A DNA stretch of 64,000 nt from the NCBI GenBank assembly GCA_022661535.1, contig JAKULF010000003.1:868001-932000 (forward strand), in the 5' to 3' direction. Of this stretch, positions 34,664 to 46,028 are shown one piece after another (within the stretch, counting starts at the first letter, position 1; every line of letters starts with the position of its first letter). The position numbers and the translations under genes are program-made. This DNA is from Eutypa lata (lineage: Eukaryota > Ascomycota > Sordariomycetes > Xylariales > Diatrypaceae). The notes beneath the pieces are model-generated. The model was given only the letters and a program-made list of their open reading frames with translations. It did not search any database and was not told the DNA's origin.

Positions 34664-36661
34664 ATGTCTAGGAAAGACCCAGACCAATATAAGGTCCGCC
34701 TTCAATCGACGGACCTGACACAGAAAACGCCAAATTATAAACACTCGGCTAGGGTGTTTATCCACGCAGCTGACTTCCACACCTCTGGTTTCAGTACAGG
34801 CGGGTTATGCGTCATTGAGATTGGCACAGTCCGCAGGGAGGCTGTTACATGGCTCCAGCGGGACAGGAATGTCGGCAAGGGCATTATAACAATCAGCCGA
34901 GCTTTCCAGAGCGCGGTAGGCCTGAAGCTTGAGGATACGGTCCGGGTGACTCCCATCCCCGGGGGCAGCGACGTCCCGGACGCTGGTCCTGTCGTGGCTC
35001 GACCCGTTTCAGGAGACATCTCATCTTTAACTGGAAGAGAACTGGAACGGTGGGAGTTCGAGCTCGAGAGGCGGCTTGGTGAGCATCTTATCTTAAATAC
35101 TACATGTAACTAACTCTAGCTAACGAGGTCTATTATAGAAATCGCGATAGAAGTCTTCCCGAAACTATTACTGGAGGATCTAACGTTGAATGGCATCACG
35201 TTCAGCTTCCTCATAGAATCCGTCAATGGCAGCAGCAAGAATGTTGCGAAGTACACTCCGAGTTCCACGCGAGTAACTATCATCGCGGAACGTGCTCCTA
35301 AGCAGCCCGAAACTACGGGGAAGCTAGAAGTAGCCGGCATACCTGGTCTCCAGAACCAGCTGGACACCCTGAACAACGATTTCTTGCGTTTCTTCGAGGT
35401 CGATCTAAGCAGCATCCCAGATATGCTCGGTTCTTGCGGGATCGTAGTTCATGGAAGTCGAGGCACGGGGAAAACCCTGCTCCTGAATTGCATTGCCGAT
35501 ACGAATTGGGGGACGGTCGTCCGAATCGAAGACCAAGAGATGAAGCCTTCGATGGTTGCCGATCAGTTCAAAGCTGCCCTTGAACGGCAGACCCCGACTA
35601 TGATACTGATCGACAACATCTCCGAGTTGGTCGGGGAGACCCGCCCGAGTCGCCTGTCATATGCTAAAGCTATCGGACAAGGTCTAGACGCATTAGCAGC
35701 GAAGGCGCTGAAGCAAGGCAGACGGCCGAAGGTAGTCGTAGTGGCCACATGTCTCGACTACTTCAACGATATCCCCGACGATCTTCGGAGACACACTCGT
35801 TTCCGGAGGCATATCGCCATTCCCATCCCGGATGCAGCAGCGAGGAAAGAGATCATCCGTTCGTGGAAACCCTGGTTTTCGTCCGAATCGTGCGAACAGT
35901 ACATCTCCGACCTCGGCGATCGCACGCACGCGTACAGCCCAGACGATTTGCACAAGGTGTACGAACAGGCGGCGCTGGCGAGGTTCAGGCGAGTGAAGGA
36001 TATAGCTTCTAGCGAGGAGCCGATCTCGTGGGACGATATCGCGCATGCGCTGAAAGAGGTCCGGCCTACCGCGATGCACGACATAAATCTCAAGCCACCT
36101 ACGATACACTGGAGCGACATTGGCGGGTACGACAACGTCAAGGCTTCTCTTCAGAGAGTGATGCGCTCGCCTCCCACAGTAAGTTATCTATAAACCCCCC
36201 TTATCCCCGCCACTTCCCTTTGTTTCTTCTTCTCCCTGATATATCTATACTGTAGTACTAATGAAGAAATCCAGGACCCCAATAAACCCCTATTCATCCC
36301 ACCCAAAGGAATCCTTCTTTACGGCCCGCCCGGCTGCTCCAAGACCATGACGGCGCAGGCCATGGCGACCGAGTCGGACTTCAACTTCTTCGCCGTCAAG
36401 GGCGGGGAGCTGCTGAACATGTACGTGGGCGAGACGGAGCGCTCGATCCGGAACCTGTTCCGGCGGGCGCAGGAGGCGAGCCCCAGCATCGTCTTCTTCG
36501 ACGAGATCGACGCCATCGCGGGGTCACGCTCTGGTAGTGGCGGCGGAGGTGGAGGTGGTGGCGGCGTGCAGGCCCTAACGACCCTGCTCACCGAGATGGC
36601 CGGCTTCGAGCGCAAGGGCGAGGTCTTCGTGCTCGCGGCCACCAACAAGCCCGACGCGCTG

Positions 36662-36695
<34 letters not shown>

Positions 36696-37006
36696 AGCTC
36701 ATCTACGTGCCGCTGCCGGACGCGGGCGCGCGCCGCACCATCCTGGCCAAGAAGGCGAGGGAGCTCCAGTTCCCCGCCGACCTGGACCTCGACGCCCTGG
36801 TGCCCCTGCTCGAGGGCTACTCGGGCGCCGAGGTCGCGAGCGTCTGCGACCGCGCCTTCATGGGCGTCGACGTCGACGTCGATAGTGCGGGGGAGCAGGT
36901 CGATGCCATGCAGGTCCTGAAGGAGGCTATACGAGGCACGCCGAAGCTCGTCACGCGGGAGTTGCTGGACCATTTTGCGAAGTGGCATGATAGTGTGAGG
37001 AAGTAG
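34664..37006 (+). CDS. AFG2: AAA+ ATPase Afg2 (Drg1/SPATA5 type)
   Basis: A tandem-AAA ATPase of the Cdc48-like Afg2/Drg1 branch, which in yeast releases shuttling factors such as Rlp24 from cytoplasmic pre-60S ribosomes. Exons: 34664-35078, 35139-36178 and 36275-37006, giving 728 residues (yeast 780). The N-domain is followed by D1 with Walker A GSRGTGKT (K250), but its Walker B is MILIDN (D297, N298), lacking the catalytic glutamate. D2 is canonical: GPPGCSKT (K508), IVFFDEIDAI (D561, E562), sensor/SRH VLAATNKPDALDPALLRPGR. A run of nine glycines replaces the polar loop after Walker B. Exon 3 is much more GC-rich than exons 1-2. Assignment to Afg2 rests on the GPPGCSKT/LRRHTRFRRHI arrangement and overall length; another Cdc48-like member is possible but less likely. 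Confidence 0.87.
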
Positions 37007-38777
37007 ACAGGTAGGCAGATAGGCAGATAGAAAGGTAGATAGGTCTGAAAATAAGTAAAATTCTGTTAATACTGGGTTCTTTCTTGTGGGACCGGGATAA
37101 GTCAATACTGACATGCATATGAATATATATATAATCGTAGCAGTTATCTACGAACGTCCAAGTCGATGGTTCACGAGGTTTCCAAGGGTGTGCTTGCTTT
37201 CCTTTCACCTCCCTACAGAAACATCATCAACGTCGTTGCACCGGATCCCCTTTATGGTAAAAGAAATGGTTAAGAGATATAACTTCTGGTCTTCCTTCTT
37301 TCCATTTACTTTTCAATACTTATCAATAGTTTCTAAGTATAGCGGTATTGGCCTAGTTATAGTGATATTAAAGAGCCCCCCCCCTCCTTCCCCCCTCCTT
37401 AATATCAAGCTCCTCGAATGTAAAGCTTCCAAAAGCCCAGAAGCAAAGGCTTCAATGGTTATATAGCCGCAGAACTATCAGAAACATATAGCGCGGTTTC
37501 ACTTGGAATTTCTCAAATTACGGTCTAGTTGAAAGGGTCGTCGCGCATTTCCCCCTTTTCTCTATAGGCGCTACCTACATGTCTAATATAGATGTTCATA
37601 GGCACTCAGACTGTCACCCGGCGTGGCTTATTTCAATATGGTCACTTTGAATAGATGTTGAACTCAAAAATAGGGTTTCTACATGTGTGCAAATGTGTCA
37701 TTCTCGGTGTACGCTGGACAGAATCAGTTTGGACTTCCTCGGGCACGTCACTTTGCCCAGGGAAGTCAACACCATCAGGACTCCTACCACTAGCTTTTAC
37801 GGTCAGTTATATCCATACATCTGCTAGTTAATTAGACATACTTATCTAAAGTATAAGCTCCTTTTTTTGCACTGTCGACTGAGATTACGTGTGCACAATA
37901 CGCCCGGGTGGCGAGCCGGGTATTCGGCTGAGGTGGGTTTGGCATACCAGCCGACCTATTCTTAGACTATTAGCTCCCAGAGGGCGCCATTAGCATCTAG
38001 AACGAACCTCATGATAATAGAGGTATGTTGGTTAGCTCATCTTCTTGCCTATTCCACCACCAGAAGAGTGCATTACTGATAGGACTGATGGCACGGAGTG
38101 GCCAAAGTGGGCTGCGGTGGCCAGTTTGTGTGTGTGTGTGTGTGTGTGTGACCTTGACGTCTTTTACCGGGCTTATTGGAGTTGCCTCCCCGATCAATGC
38201 CATCACCTTGAACTTGATCGGAATTTTCGTTGTTGTGCTACAACTTAGTACACCCGCACTGCTCTATATAACACAATATCACGCACTGTATTTGAGCCGA
38301 AGATGAGTAGCCAATACCAATGTCCGCATGCTATTCACATCGCAACCCCCTTTTCGTCCTAGCCACCAACGAAGACATATTTGTTCGTAGTTTGCTGGAT
38401 GGGGTGTATCATTCTTTCCACGTGTGACTTTCCACGCTATGTGAAGCGGTGCGGTAATGGGCTACAGTGAAGTGATCCAACAGTTACGTGTATATGTTGA
38501 AGTGCGCAATCTGTTTGCTCTCCGTCAAACAGTTCACCCCATCTTGTAAATCTGATTCATTCCTAATATCTCACTGACACTGAGTGTAACCACTATGTAT
38601 CTCTTATATAAATACTGGTTATCCCAGAAGGGGCCAAGCTTCTCAAAGGCTATGCTACTAGCTATATCGTGTATCCCCATGAAAGTTCAGGCTGTCAACA
38701 CAAGCCTATACCACGACTATATCATATTATATCACTCTTGCTATTAGCTAGTTACCCACTACAAGGCGCTTGCCGAG
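37007..38777. other. Intergenic, AFG2 / hypothetical gene
   Basis: Mostly AT-rich, non-coding-looking sequence with a (GT)n run at 38125-38150 that generates spurious open frames. No gene or mobile element recognised. Confidence 0.5.
38125..38150. repeat. (GT)n microsatellite
   Basis: About 13 GT dinucleotides. Confidence 0.9.
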
Positions 38778-39588
38778 ATGTCTGCTACCACACGAGGCCC
38801 GCTGGATCTGGAGATCCGGGAGGAAATCTTGACAGGTCTAATGCGCGAAGCACACAGGGAATTCCTAGAGACACGATATCCGGGTATCCCCTTGGGCGAC
38901 TGGAAGGCCGGTCGAGTTAGGAGGGTCAACGGCCAGCTAACAAGCGTCAAGACCCTGAAATTCGCTGTGAAACCGGGCACCTTCGTCTGGCTTCGACGCC
39001 AACACGGAACAATTTAAAGAATCCCGCGTCAGAGCTCGGGATATGGTAAAGGGGGTTCTGGACAACTATCATCAGAGCCTAAGCGAGCTACGAGAGATCG
39101 CGTATTACGAGGTCCATAATGAGGACGTGGGCAAGGCTATGCAGAATGCTGCCTTGCTCCTTGGGAAAGGCGAACCTAGGTCATTCGAAAAGGTGTATGA
39201 AATTTGCCCTGGCTCGGACGGGTGGAATGAACTCCGTAAGCAGCTCTATATAGCCTCTTCATCTTCGCCCTTATTCTCAAAACACAGTTTCTATCAAAAT
39301 AGTCCGGTGAGGATAACTCTAGGGGATTCGCTCCGATTCTCCCCTAAGTAGTCACTAAAGAAAGCTCTTGACTTTTGGAGAAGGTGAACACTAACGCGAG
39401 AGCATCTGGCAGGCTTCCGCAACCCCTTCATCATTGGAGTGGAGAAAATGCTCGAAGAGTATGCTGTCGAGACTGGTAACGCTTCCATCGAAAAGGTTGT
39501 TATCTCCTTTGAGGATGAGGACAATGACTATGATTCGACAGCTTGGAACGATTACGACTCTTATCTATCAATTCATCTCCGTCGATAA
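38778..39588 (+). CDS. Hypothetical protein, possibly frameshifted in its first exon
   Basis: Not recognised. Coding-looking sequence runs across two frames. An ATG at 38778 opens a 79-codon frame (MSATTRGPLDLEIREEIL and on to KFAVKPGTFVW) that then ends at 39015. The next frame carries FDANTEQFKESRVRARD leading into ATG 39043 and VLDNYHQSLSELREIAYYE. No AG acceptor lies between the in-frame stops at 38956/38968 and the FDAN block, so an intron does not explain the switch; one extra base near 38,990 would. Downstream, a good intron (39236-39412, GTAAGC...CTAAC...GGCAG) joins NEL to RFRNPFIIGVEKMLEEYAVE, ending at 39588. So either this is a recently broken gene, the assembly has an error, or the true start is 39043 (122 residues). 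Confidence 0.5.
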
Positions 39589-40569
39589 TGGGACATAGCG
39601 CCAAGAGTTCCCACAAAGACTCTTGTTCTCCTCTTGGTATTCTGGATGTCTTCTTTTATTAGCTCTTGACCAGCTGCCATTGGGCTTGGGATACATTGTA
39701 TACTTACATAGGGGATAGAAGCTTCAGTCATGTTAGCGATCGAGATGGAACTTGGCGGTGCAACAACCTCTTTGGTTTTGTTTTACTTCCCGTTTTTAGT
39801 ACAATGTGAATTGTGATTTCCATTAGTTTTATTTTAGTTTACGGGTACGGAGTACGTGAGATACATAGGGTAATTACGGGTATAGCACTGCAACGTGGGA
39901 GGTTACCAAGGGGCTTACGTATTGAGTTACTAACAATTATCACAAAAATTAACTGTTTATAAGAAGTTGTTTAGTTAGATACCTTATGTAAAGATATTAC
40001 TTTAAGTCATTAGGATAAAAGACATTGAAGGTGAGTTTTTGTATGAAACATTTTAGCTATAGATTTCTGATATAGTCCCTCTGAATAACACAAACTTCCC
40101 GTAGACATTGGAAATAATAACCAATTCTTAACGGTATTCCGACAATGAAAAAGATCGTAATTATTATATGACATTATCAAGATAATAGTCTATATAACCA
40201 TCGCAACATGCATGAAATAATATTGAAATTTCCTATACTATTAAATGGTATTTAAAGTAGCTTAATAGTTTTTGACAACCTCCACGAAGTGCTTGGGAGT
40301 GAAACATAAATTAGAGAAGTATCACGAAGTGACATGGCATGGTTATCGTACATGAGTAAAAACAAAGCTCAAATTGCCTAGAACTAGCCGGAGGGCAAAT
40401 GTAGTCATCCACATGGAGGCCAAACCCTAGAAATTACTGCTGAGATTGAAGGATCCTGTTGCTACACAGCACCTACCTACACTACTAAATAAGTCCCATA
40501 TATCCAACTTGACTTGGCTCCATACCAATAGCTCAAATGCTGATCCAAAAACTCACCCAACAAGCTCCA
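39589..40569. other. AT-rich intergenic stretch
   Basis: Noticeably AT-rich between about 39,830 and 40,330 (many TTA/TAA runs), with no open frame of note. This could be repeat-induced mutation of an old repeat, but no second copy is visible in the window to test that. Confidence 0.5.
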
Positions 40570-41193
40570 CTAGGATGTGCCCTCAGCGGGCAATTCGTAG
40601 CAGCCAGTGCTTGGAATCGTCTCGCCCTGGTCCCACTAAGTCGAACAGTTAGAATGATGCATGTGCTGCCCGTAGTTCAAGATACGTACGTGTTCGTGGA
40701 CGCAACCATCGACCCAGAGCCATCTGTCCGTAGTCGAGTACTGCGCATAGGACATGTTCGTAGCCGCATCGAAGCACCAAGCGGTGCTATCTTCGTTTCC
40801 TATCTTGTTCCCGCTGCAAAACAGGGGCCAGATGTTCTGAGGTCCCGACGCGTATCCCGGGTGGTGTTGCTGTTGGTGCGTTTTTAATATCAAAGTCCTC
40901 AAAGCGTCATCTCAGAACAATCGAGAAATAGGTAGATGACTGACTATGTAGCTTGAATCTATGAGGGAGAACATCGTTCTGGGATCCCCATCGACTACAA
41001 ATGACCGATAGAAGTCGTAGGCCCTCTGCGCTGTCTCCTCCACGGTTACGGTGGGGTCCGGCTCGCAGAGAGCAGGGGGCGCCGGCAAGCTGCACAGGTT
41101 CTCTCTCTTGCTTAGGGCATCGTCGTGGACGACTGGGACAGCAAGGCCAATGATGGGCGCTAGGGCGCCGGCGAGCAGTAGTGAAAGACGCAT
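40570..41193 (-). CDS. Small secreted SnoaL-like (NTF2-fold) protein
   Basis: A secreted protein with a SnoaL-like alpha+beta barrel; members include aldol-type cyclases and many of unknown function. Exons 40945-41193, 40690-40869 and 40570-40635 give 164 residues. A signal peptide is plain: MRLSLLLAGALAPIIGLAVP, followed by a KR site (SKRE) typical of Kex2 processing. The domain shows AYDFYRSFVVDGDPRTMFSLI, then the characteristic SYIQHHPGYASGP across the first intron, and V-EHWDQGE across the second; the SYIQH and EHWD blocks are SnoaL-like hallmarks. Four cysteines (in LFCSG, AWCFD, DGCVH and TGCYE) suit disulphides in an extracellular protein. All splice sites are GT-AG. The substrate is unknown, and it could be an effector-like protein. 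It is the clearest gene in the 37-44 kb accessory stretch. Confidence 0.75.
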
Positions 41194-42771
41194 TTTCGTG
41201 GCAGCGAGCATGATAATGCTAAAACACGAAATGTTTCCGCATGTCAAGGAATCCGCCGTGGTTATATATAGCTATGGCGCATAGACGAGTATAGTTCTTA
41301 CCATATGCATTATGACGCGGGGAAAACACTGCAACCAAGATTCGTGGCGAGTGCTGGTTAATTTAGCCGTCTTGATTTTTCCATTTACGATGATCTATAC
41401 CCATCATCCGAACGGACCCAGGGCATGTTAATGAAGCCAAGAGACTGGTTATAGTGACGCCCTTGGTATATGCAACAGCGGATAAAGTCTCCTGCTTGTA
41501 GAGTCCAATCATAATTGCCCATAGGAATCTTGGGCGCAGTTAGCCAGGATGATAATACCTCTCCCTCCCCGCGCACAAAGACAAGACCTGCATTGTTGTT
41601 TCATTTTGGAGTTCTTGGGGATTGAACTCTGATGTTTCTTTTCTAGGTACTCTCTTGGCTGGAGTTGAAGTAATTTCCATCTTACCTATAGCGATAAAGT
41701 TTAGGAGGGTGCGATAGGAGTGAGTCCCGGCAGATGAAGTGCCGAAATTGCTGATCTTTTGGTCACGTAAGGTAGCGGAGTGGCTAGTCCCTTGCGCATT
41801 TCTGTTAGAATTGGGGATGTTACTACTCCGCCAATGATGTAGAAGATCCAAACCCACCTTGTAAAGTATATGAGATATGCTGCTACCCAAGTAGTGCTAA
41901 TAACAACCAGTATCTATTCGGAGGAGATACATGCTACCCCATGAATGGTATGGTTCAGCCACACTCGTACTCGCACACGAGTGTATGACATAACGATGTC
42001 AAGACGGCCACCCCTTAAAAGGAGCAAACCTCCCACTATAATCATGCGTCTTTAACATGCCTATGAAGAAAAATATATAAGTAGCAGGCTCATTTATACC
42101 ATGCTGGATATTTAAAACCATATCTAGCTCGTTCTTAACATATATGCCCGCTAATACGCGATGAAAACCGTGCTTCTTTTAGTTTCTAGCGGCAGGAGAC
42201 GGGAATCGACCCTATCAGTGTGATTTCTAGATATTTCATAGGAAATTAAGTTATTCGACACGTATAGTCCCTATTTACAAGTAGCTTCAAGGCTCATATC
42301 TATATTAACAATCACGTCTCGTAGGATCACATTAAGGGGTACTCCCACATGTTCCATGGCCACCTTTTCAATAACAAACCACCATATAGAGTTAGCTCCA
42401 GCTTGCTTGAGAATGACCTCACACTATCTAAATAGAGCACCGTGAGCTTCATGCATGGCGCTACCATTTTAATTCAGGGAAGGAATCCGCCTGTCTATTC
42501 TGAAACGAAGCTGATCCGTCCATCCAAGCGCGACAACTGCGGAGCATACGACTTTCAACTTGCAGAGGACGCAATCGGTCTATTCGTGGTTTCTATGGAG
42601 CGTATGAGATCTCTGCCTGCAAGGTTTGCCTTGCGCCTTTTGTCTATCTCGTGAAACACCTCGGCCACCAATGTGACGGGCCTGCTTTAGTGACCGCGGA
42701 TAACAATCTTGTTCGGGTTACGACTGAAGCGTATGCACTCCTCGGTCCTTGGGGTGGCATCAAGATTTCTA

Positions 42772-43143
42772 TCACGACCTCTTGGGAAAGAAGTTCGTCC
42801 ATATGGTAGGCTCAGGGTGCGACTGCTCCAGTCCGGCACCCGACTTGGGGATCAAGCATATCTGGTCTGTTTTCAAGTGCTTATCAGAGTCGAGGGTTTC
42901 TCCCGCGTACAGAGTAGGGAAAAGATAATTGTGCATGTTCATGTAGGCTTCCTGGAAACGATGAAATGACCGCGTTGATGGTCCGGAATCTACGTACGGG
43001 TTAGCCCCTGAGCCCTCACCATGACCTCTTAGTATTAGTGTAGAATCGGAGGGCCCGTTCGAAGGCTTGTATTCAGGGGGCATTTCTTTAGCCTCCGGGT
43101 TTGGTACCCGATCAGTCCAGTAGAAACTTGGTGTAAGACTCAT
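42772..43143 (-). CDS. Hypothetical open frame, unsupported
   Basis: A 123-codon ATG open frame, hydrophilic and Pro/Ser-rich, with no domain I recognise. Nothing beyond its length argues that it is coding, and it may be a fragment of a larger broken gene. Confidence 0.2.
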   Translation of the reverse strand: MSLTPSFYWTDRVPNPEAKEMPPEYKPSNGPSDSTLILRGHGEGSGANPYVDSGPSTRSFHRFQEAYMNMHNYLFPTLYAGETLDSDKHLKTDQICLIPKSGAGLEQSHPEPTIWTNFFPKRS

Positions 43144-43327
43144 GGGTCATGGGCGCGAAGAAGCAGGAAGCAGTTTTTCTGAACTGTCTATATTTGATTT
43201 GGAGGATTCGATCTATAGACTCTTTTTCTCTTTTTGAAGAGAGGAGAGTGAAGATCACTCACTTAAATGGCTCACGGTAATGAGCTTGATAGGCGCAACA
43301 ACCGAACGATAATGCCACAGCAACTGA

Positions 43328-43522
43328 TCCACGACCAAATCCAAGCCTTGCAAAGTCCAGACACTCGTAAAGCTACATAGTAACAATAATGATCTTGGAA
43401 TTGGCCCGGAATACATAGAGAAGACGACAGATTATGCACTTCAGCCGAAAGTGCGGGGCTGTTATCTGCCACATATTGAGGTTTGCTTTAATAATACCGA
43501 TGTAGTCCGGGCATATTGTTGA
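43328..43522 (+). pseudogene. Possible relic or orphan exon
   Basis: An open segment of 64 codons without an ATG. Its residue mix is protein-like (LHSNNNDLGIGPEYIEK, then KVRGCYLPHIEVCFNNTD) and it ends in a stop at 43520-43522. A splice acceptor (GTCCAG) lies at 43355-43360, but no upstream exon with a start codon fits. It may be the 3' exon of a decayed gene. Confidence 0.25.
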
Positions 43523-43895
43523 AGCTGGACCCCACACTGATGTTGAGTATATACTGATAATGAGCCGACTAGAACTTCAATGGGATACCATCATTGACAT
43601 GTACTCGACATTATTGACATCGAGAAGCTGTTTTACGCCTTTCGGGGCCCCATATTGTGTCCGTTGTGGAGAAGTTGCATACCCGGTGCGGAGAACGATA
43701 TCGGACCTAGACTAGGGGACAGAGCTAACATTTTATCGTTCCATATTATACCTACCTACCTAATGCTATTGTTATTCCTATACAAATATGAAAGGGGGAA
43801 GAAGGCTATAGATAATAAAGTCCTACGGCATTCATTTGTGCCGCTTCATTTTTTCTTCTTTTCGCTTTATATTTCCCGCCTGGATACCCGAAACT

Positions 43896-45658
43896 ATGGA
43901 TTCGAAACAGTTTAAAGAAGCGGCTATTTCGTCCATTGACGACAGTGAGTCTCCTGGAGGCTAATAGTCTAGCTTTACTACGTCGATGGTGCAAAAACTA
44001 ACTGCCATATAGTTGTCAACTATTATGAGACCATCGAGGAACGACGAGTTGCTTCAACCGTCGAGCCCGGGTATTTAAGAAAACTTCTCCCGGACGAGGC
44101 ACCTCAAGATGGAGAAGCGTGGGCAGATATCCAGAAGGATATCGAGGCCAAGATCCTCCCCGGCATCACGCATTGGTTCGTTCCTAACCCCGAACATCAT
44201 CATCAATCTTACCCCTTTTCGACGTTCCATCCATCTACCCATCCATCCATCCATCCATGGCACTGGCTTTTGCGACTAACTACCTACCTACCTACCAGGC
44301 AGTCTCCCAACTTCGCAGCGTGGTTCCCCTCGTCGAGCAGCTACCCGGCGATGCTGGGCGAGATGTACTCGACGGCCCTGACGGGGGCCGCGTTCAACTG
44401 GATCTGCTCGCCGGCGGTGACGGAGCTCGAGACCATCGTGCTGGACTGGCTGGCGCGGGCCTTCGGCCTCCCGGAGTGCTACCTCTCGACAGGACCCACC
44501 AACGGCGGCGGCGTGATCCACGGCACGGCGTCGGAGGCCATCGCGACGGTCATCGTGGCCGCGCGCGACAAGTACCTGCGCGAGGCGACGTCCCACATCG
44601 CCGCGGACGACGAGGAGGGGCGGGAAGACGCGTGGGCCGAGCGCCGCGGCCGCCTCGTCGCCCTCGGCAGCGCCGCCACCCACAGCGCCACCAAGAAGGG
44701 CGCCCAGATCGCCGGCGTCCGCTACCGGTCCGTGCCGGTCCACGCCGCCGACGGGTACAAGATGACGGGGGCGTCGCTGCGGACTACGATCCTGGAGCTG
44801 CGCGCCAGGGGGCTCGAGCCCTTCTTCCTGACGGCCACGATGGGCACCACCGACACGTGCGCCGTCGACGACATGGACTCCATCGCCGACGTGCTGGCGG
44901 AGCTGGGCCCGGCGGCGGGCGGCGGCGGCGGCGGTGGTGGTCCGCACGGCGGCGAGGTCTGGGTGCACGTGGACGCGGCGTACGCGGGGGTGGCGCTGCT
45001 GTGCCCGGAGCACCGCGGGCTGGTGGGCGAGCGGGCGCTGGGGCGCTTCCACAGCTTCAACACGAACCTGCACAAGTGGCTGCTGGTCAACTTCGACTGC
45101 AGCGTGCTGTACGTGCGGGACCGGCGGCCGCTGGTCGACGCGCTGAGCGTGACGCTGCCGATCCTGCGCAACCGCCACACGGACGCGGGGCTCGTGACCG
45201 ACTACCGCGACTGGCAGATCCCGTTCGGGCGGCGCTTCCGCAGCCTCAAGGTCTGGTTCGTCGTACGCACGTACGGCGTCCGGGGCCTGCAGGCCCACAT
45301 CCGGAAGCACGTCGGCTTCGCCGAGGCCTTCGCGGGCTTGCTGGAGGGCCGCCCCGACCTGTTCGAGATCGTCACGGGCCCGCGCTTCGCCCTGACGGTG
45401 TTCAAGCTCAAGGGCGGGGGCGGAGGCGGAGGCGGAGGCGGAGAGGGCGCGTCCACGACCCTGGAGGAGCAGAATGCGCTGACGAAGAAGGCGTACGAGC
45501 TCATCCTTGCTGAGGGCAAGATATTCCTCTCCAGTACTGTGGTTGGAGGCGTCTACGCGATCCGGCATAACCCCGCGACACCGTTTGTAGAAGAGCGGCA
45601 CGTGCGAGAGCATTTCGAGATCTTCGTCGAGGCCGCAGAGAAGGTCCTCTCTCAGTAG
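43896..45658 (+). CDS. Aromatic-L-amino-acid decarboxylase (PLP group II)
   Basis: PLP-dependent decarboxylation of tryptophan, tyrosine or DOPA to the amine; cytosolic. Exons 43896-43944, 44013-44175 and 44299-45658 give 523 residues. The N-terminus MDSKQFKEAAISSIDDIVNYY is typical, then EPGYLRKLLPDEAPQDGE, WQSPNFAAWFPSSSSYPAMLGEM and FNWICSPAVTELE. The PLP lysine is K330 in NTNLHKWLLVNFD, and D296 in HVDAAYAG would pair with the pyridine nitrogen. The substrate cannot be told from sequence. Two glycine runs are inserted, one before HVDAAY and one near KLKGGG in the C-terminal domain, coded by GGC/GGA repeats. Intron 2 (44176-44298) ends in CATC and CTAC arrays, and the ORF track's plus-strand starts at 44257 and 44270 are intronic. 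Exon 3 is very GC-rich while its upstream flank is AT-rich. Confidence 0.92.
44221..44297. repeat. (CATC)n and (CTAC)n arrays in decarboxylase intron 2
   Basis: CATC units at about 44229-44256 are followed by CTAC units at about 44279-44296 that run right into the CCAG splice acceptor and form its pyrimidine tract. Confidence 0.85.
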
Positions 45659-45814
45659 CGAAACGATGGAATGAGGTAATGAATAGAGCCAAATCTGGGG
45701 ATATATATATATATTTATTTATGCTACGTAATCTTTCGCGTCCTCTTGTGTATTCCCTAAAAGCCCTGGCACCAACGCCGTTCGTGAAGTCGTAATATGC
45801 TGACCGCCATCCAA

Positions 45815-45852
<38 letters not shown>

Positions 45853-46028
45853 GATAATAAGCTTCCGCCCGTCTCATGCAACAAGATGCTCTACTATGAC
45901 TCCTTGAAAAGTCGATATGCCAGATGCTTCTCATGTAATCCCATGTCCATGTCCATGCCCCCTTGATGGATGAGCCGTCCCATCGAGCGCGTGTATCTCG
46001 AGATCTACCATCGCCATTGCCATCGACT
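45659..46028. other. Tail-to-tail gap with (AAT)n and (TA)n runs
   Basis: 3' flanks of the decarboxylase and of the minus-strand gene at 46029. Holds a short TA run near 45702-45712 and the AAT array at 45813-45851. No gene seen. Confidence 0.6.
45813..45851. repeat. (AAT)n microsatellite
   Basis: About 13 AAT units. Confidence 0.92.

Larger units (their letters stand above)
41194..43895. other. Gene-poor stretch with possible relic exons
   Basis: No model closes. Minus-strand open frames at 41385-41576, 41540-41890 and 42772-43143 (the last starts MSLTPSFYWTDRVP) and plus-strand frames at 42442-42654 and 43328-43522 (NNDLGIGPEYIEKTTDYAL, then PKVRGCYLPHIEVCF) look protein-like but lack starts, shared strand or compatible splice sites. 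This may be one or more decayed genes. No transposon features were recognised. Confidence 0.4.

Noticed and set aside
39830..40330. AT-rich stretch as a repeat-induced-mutation relic
   Set aside because: No second copy, terminal repeat or transposon-like frame is visible in the window, so composition alone is not enough.
44257..45613. Long open frames in other phases and antisense over the decarboxylase
   Set aside because: They are produced by the GC-rich exon 3; the true frame has the PLP lysine and family motifs.
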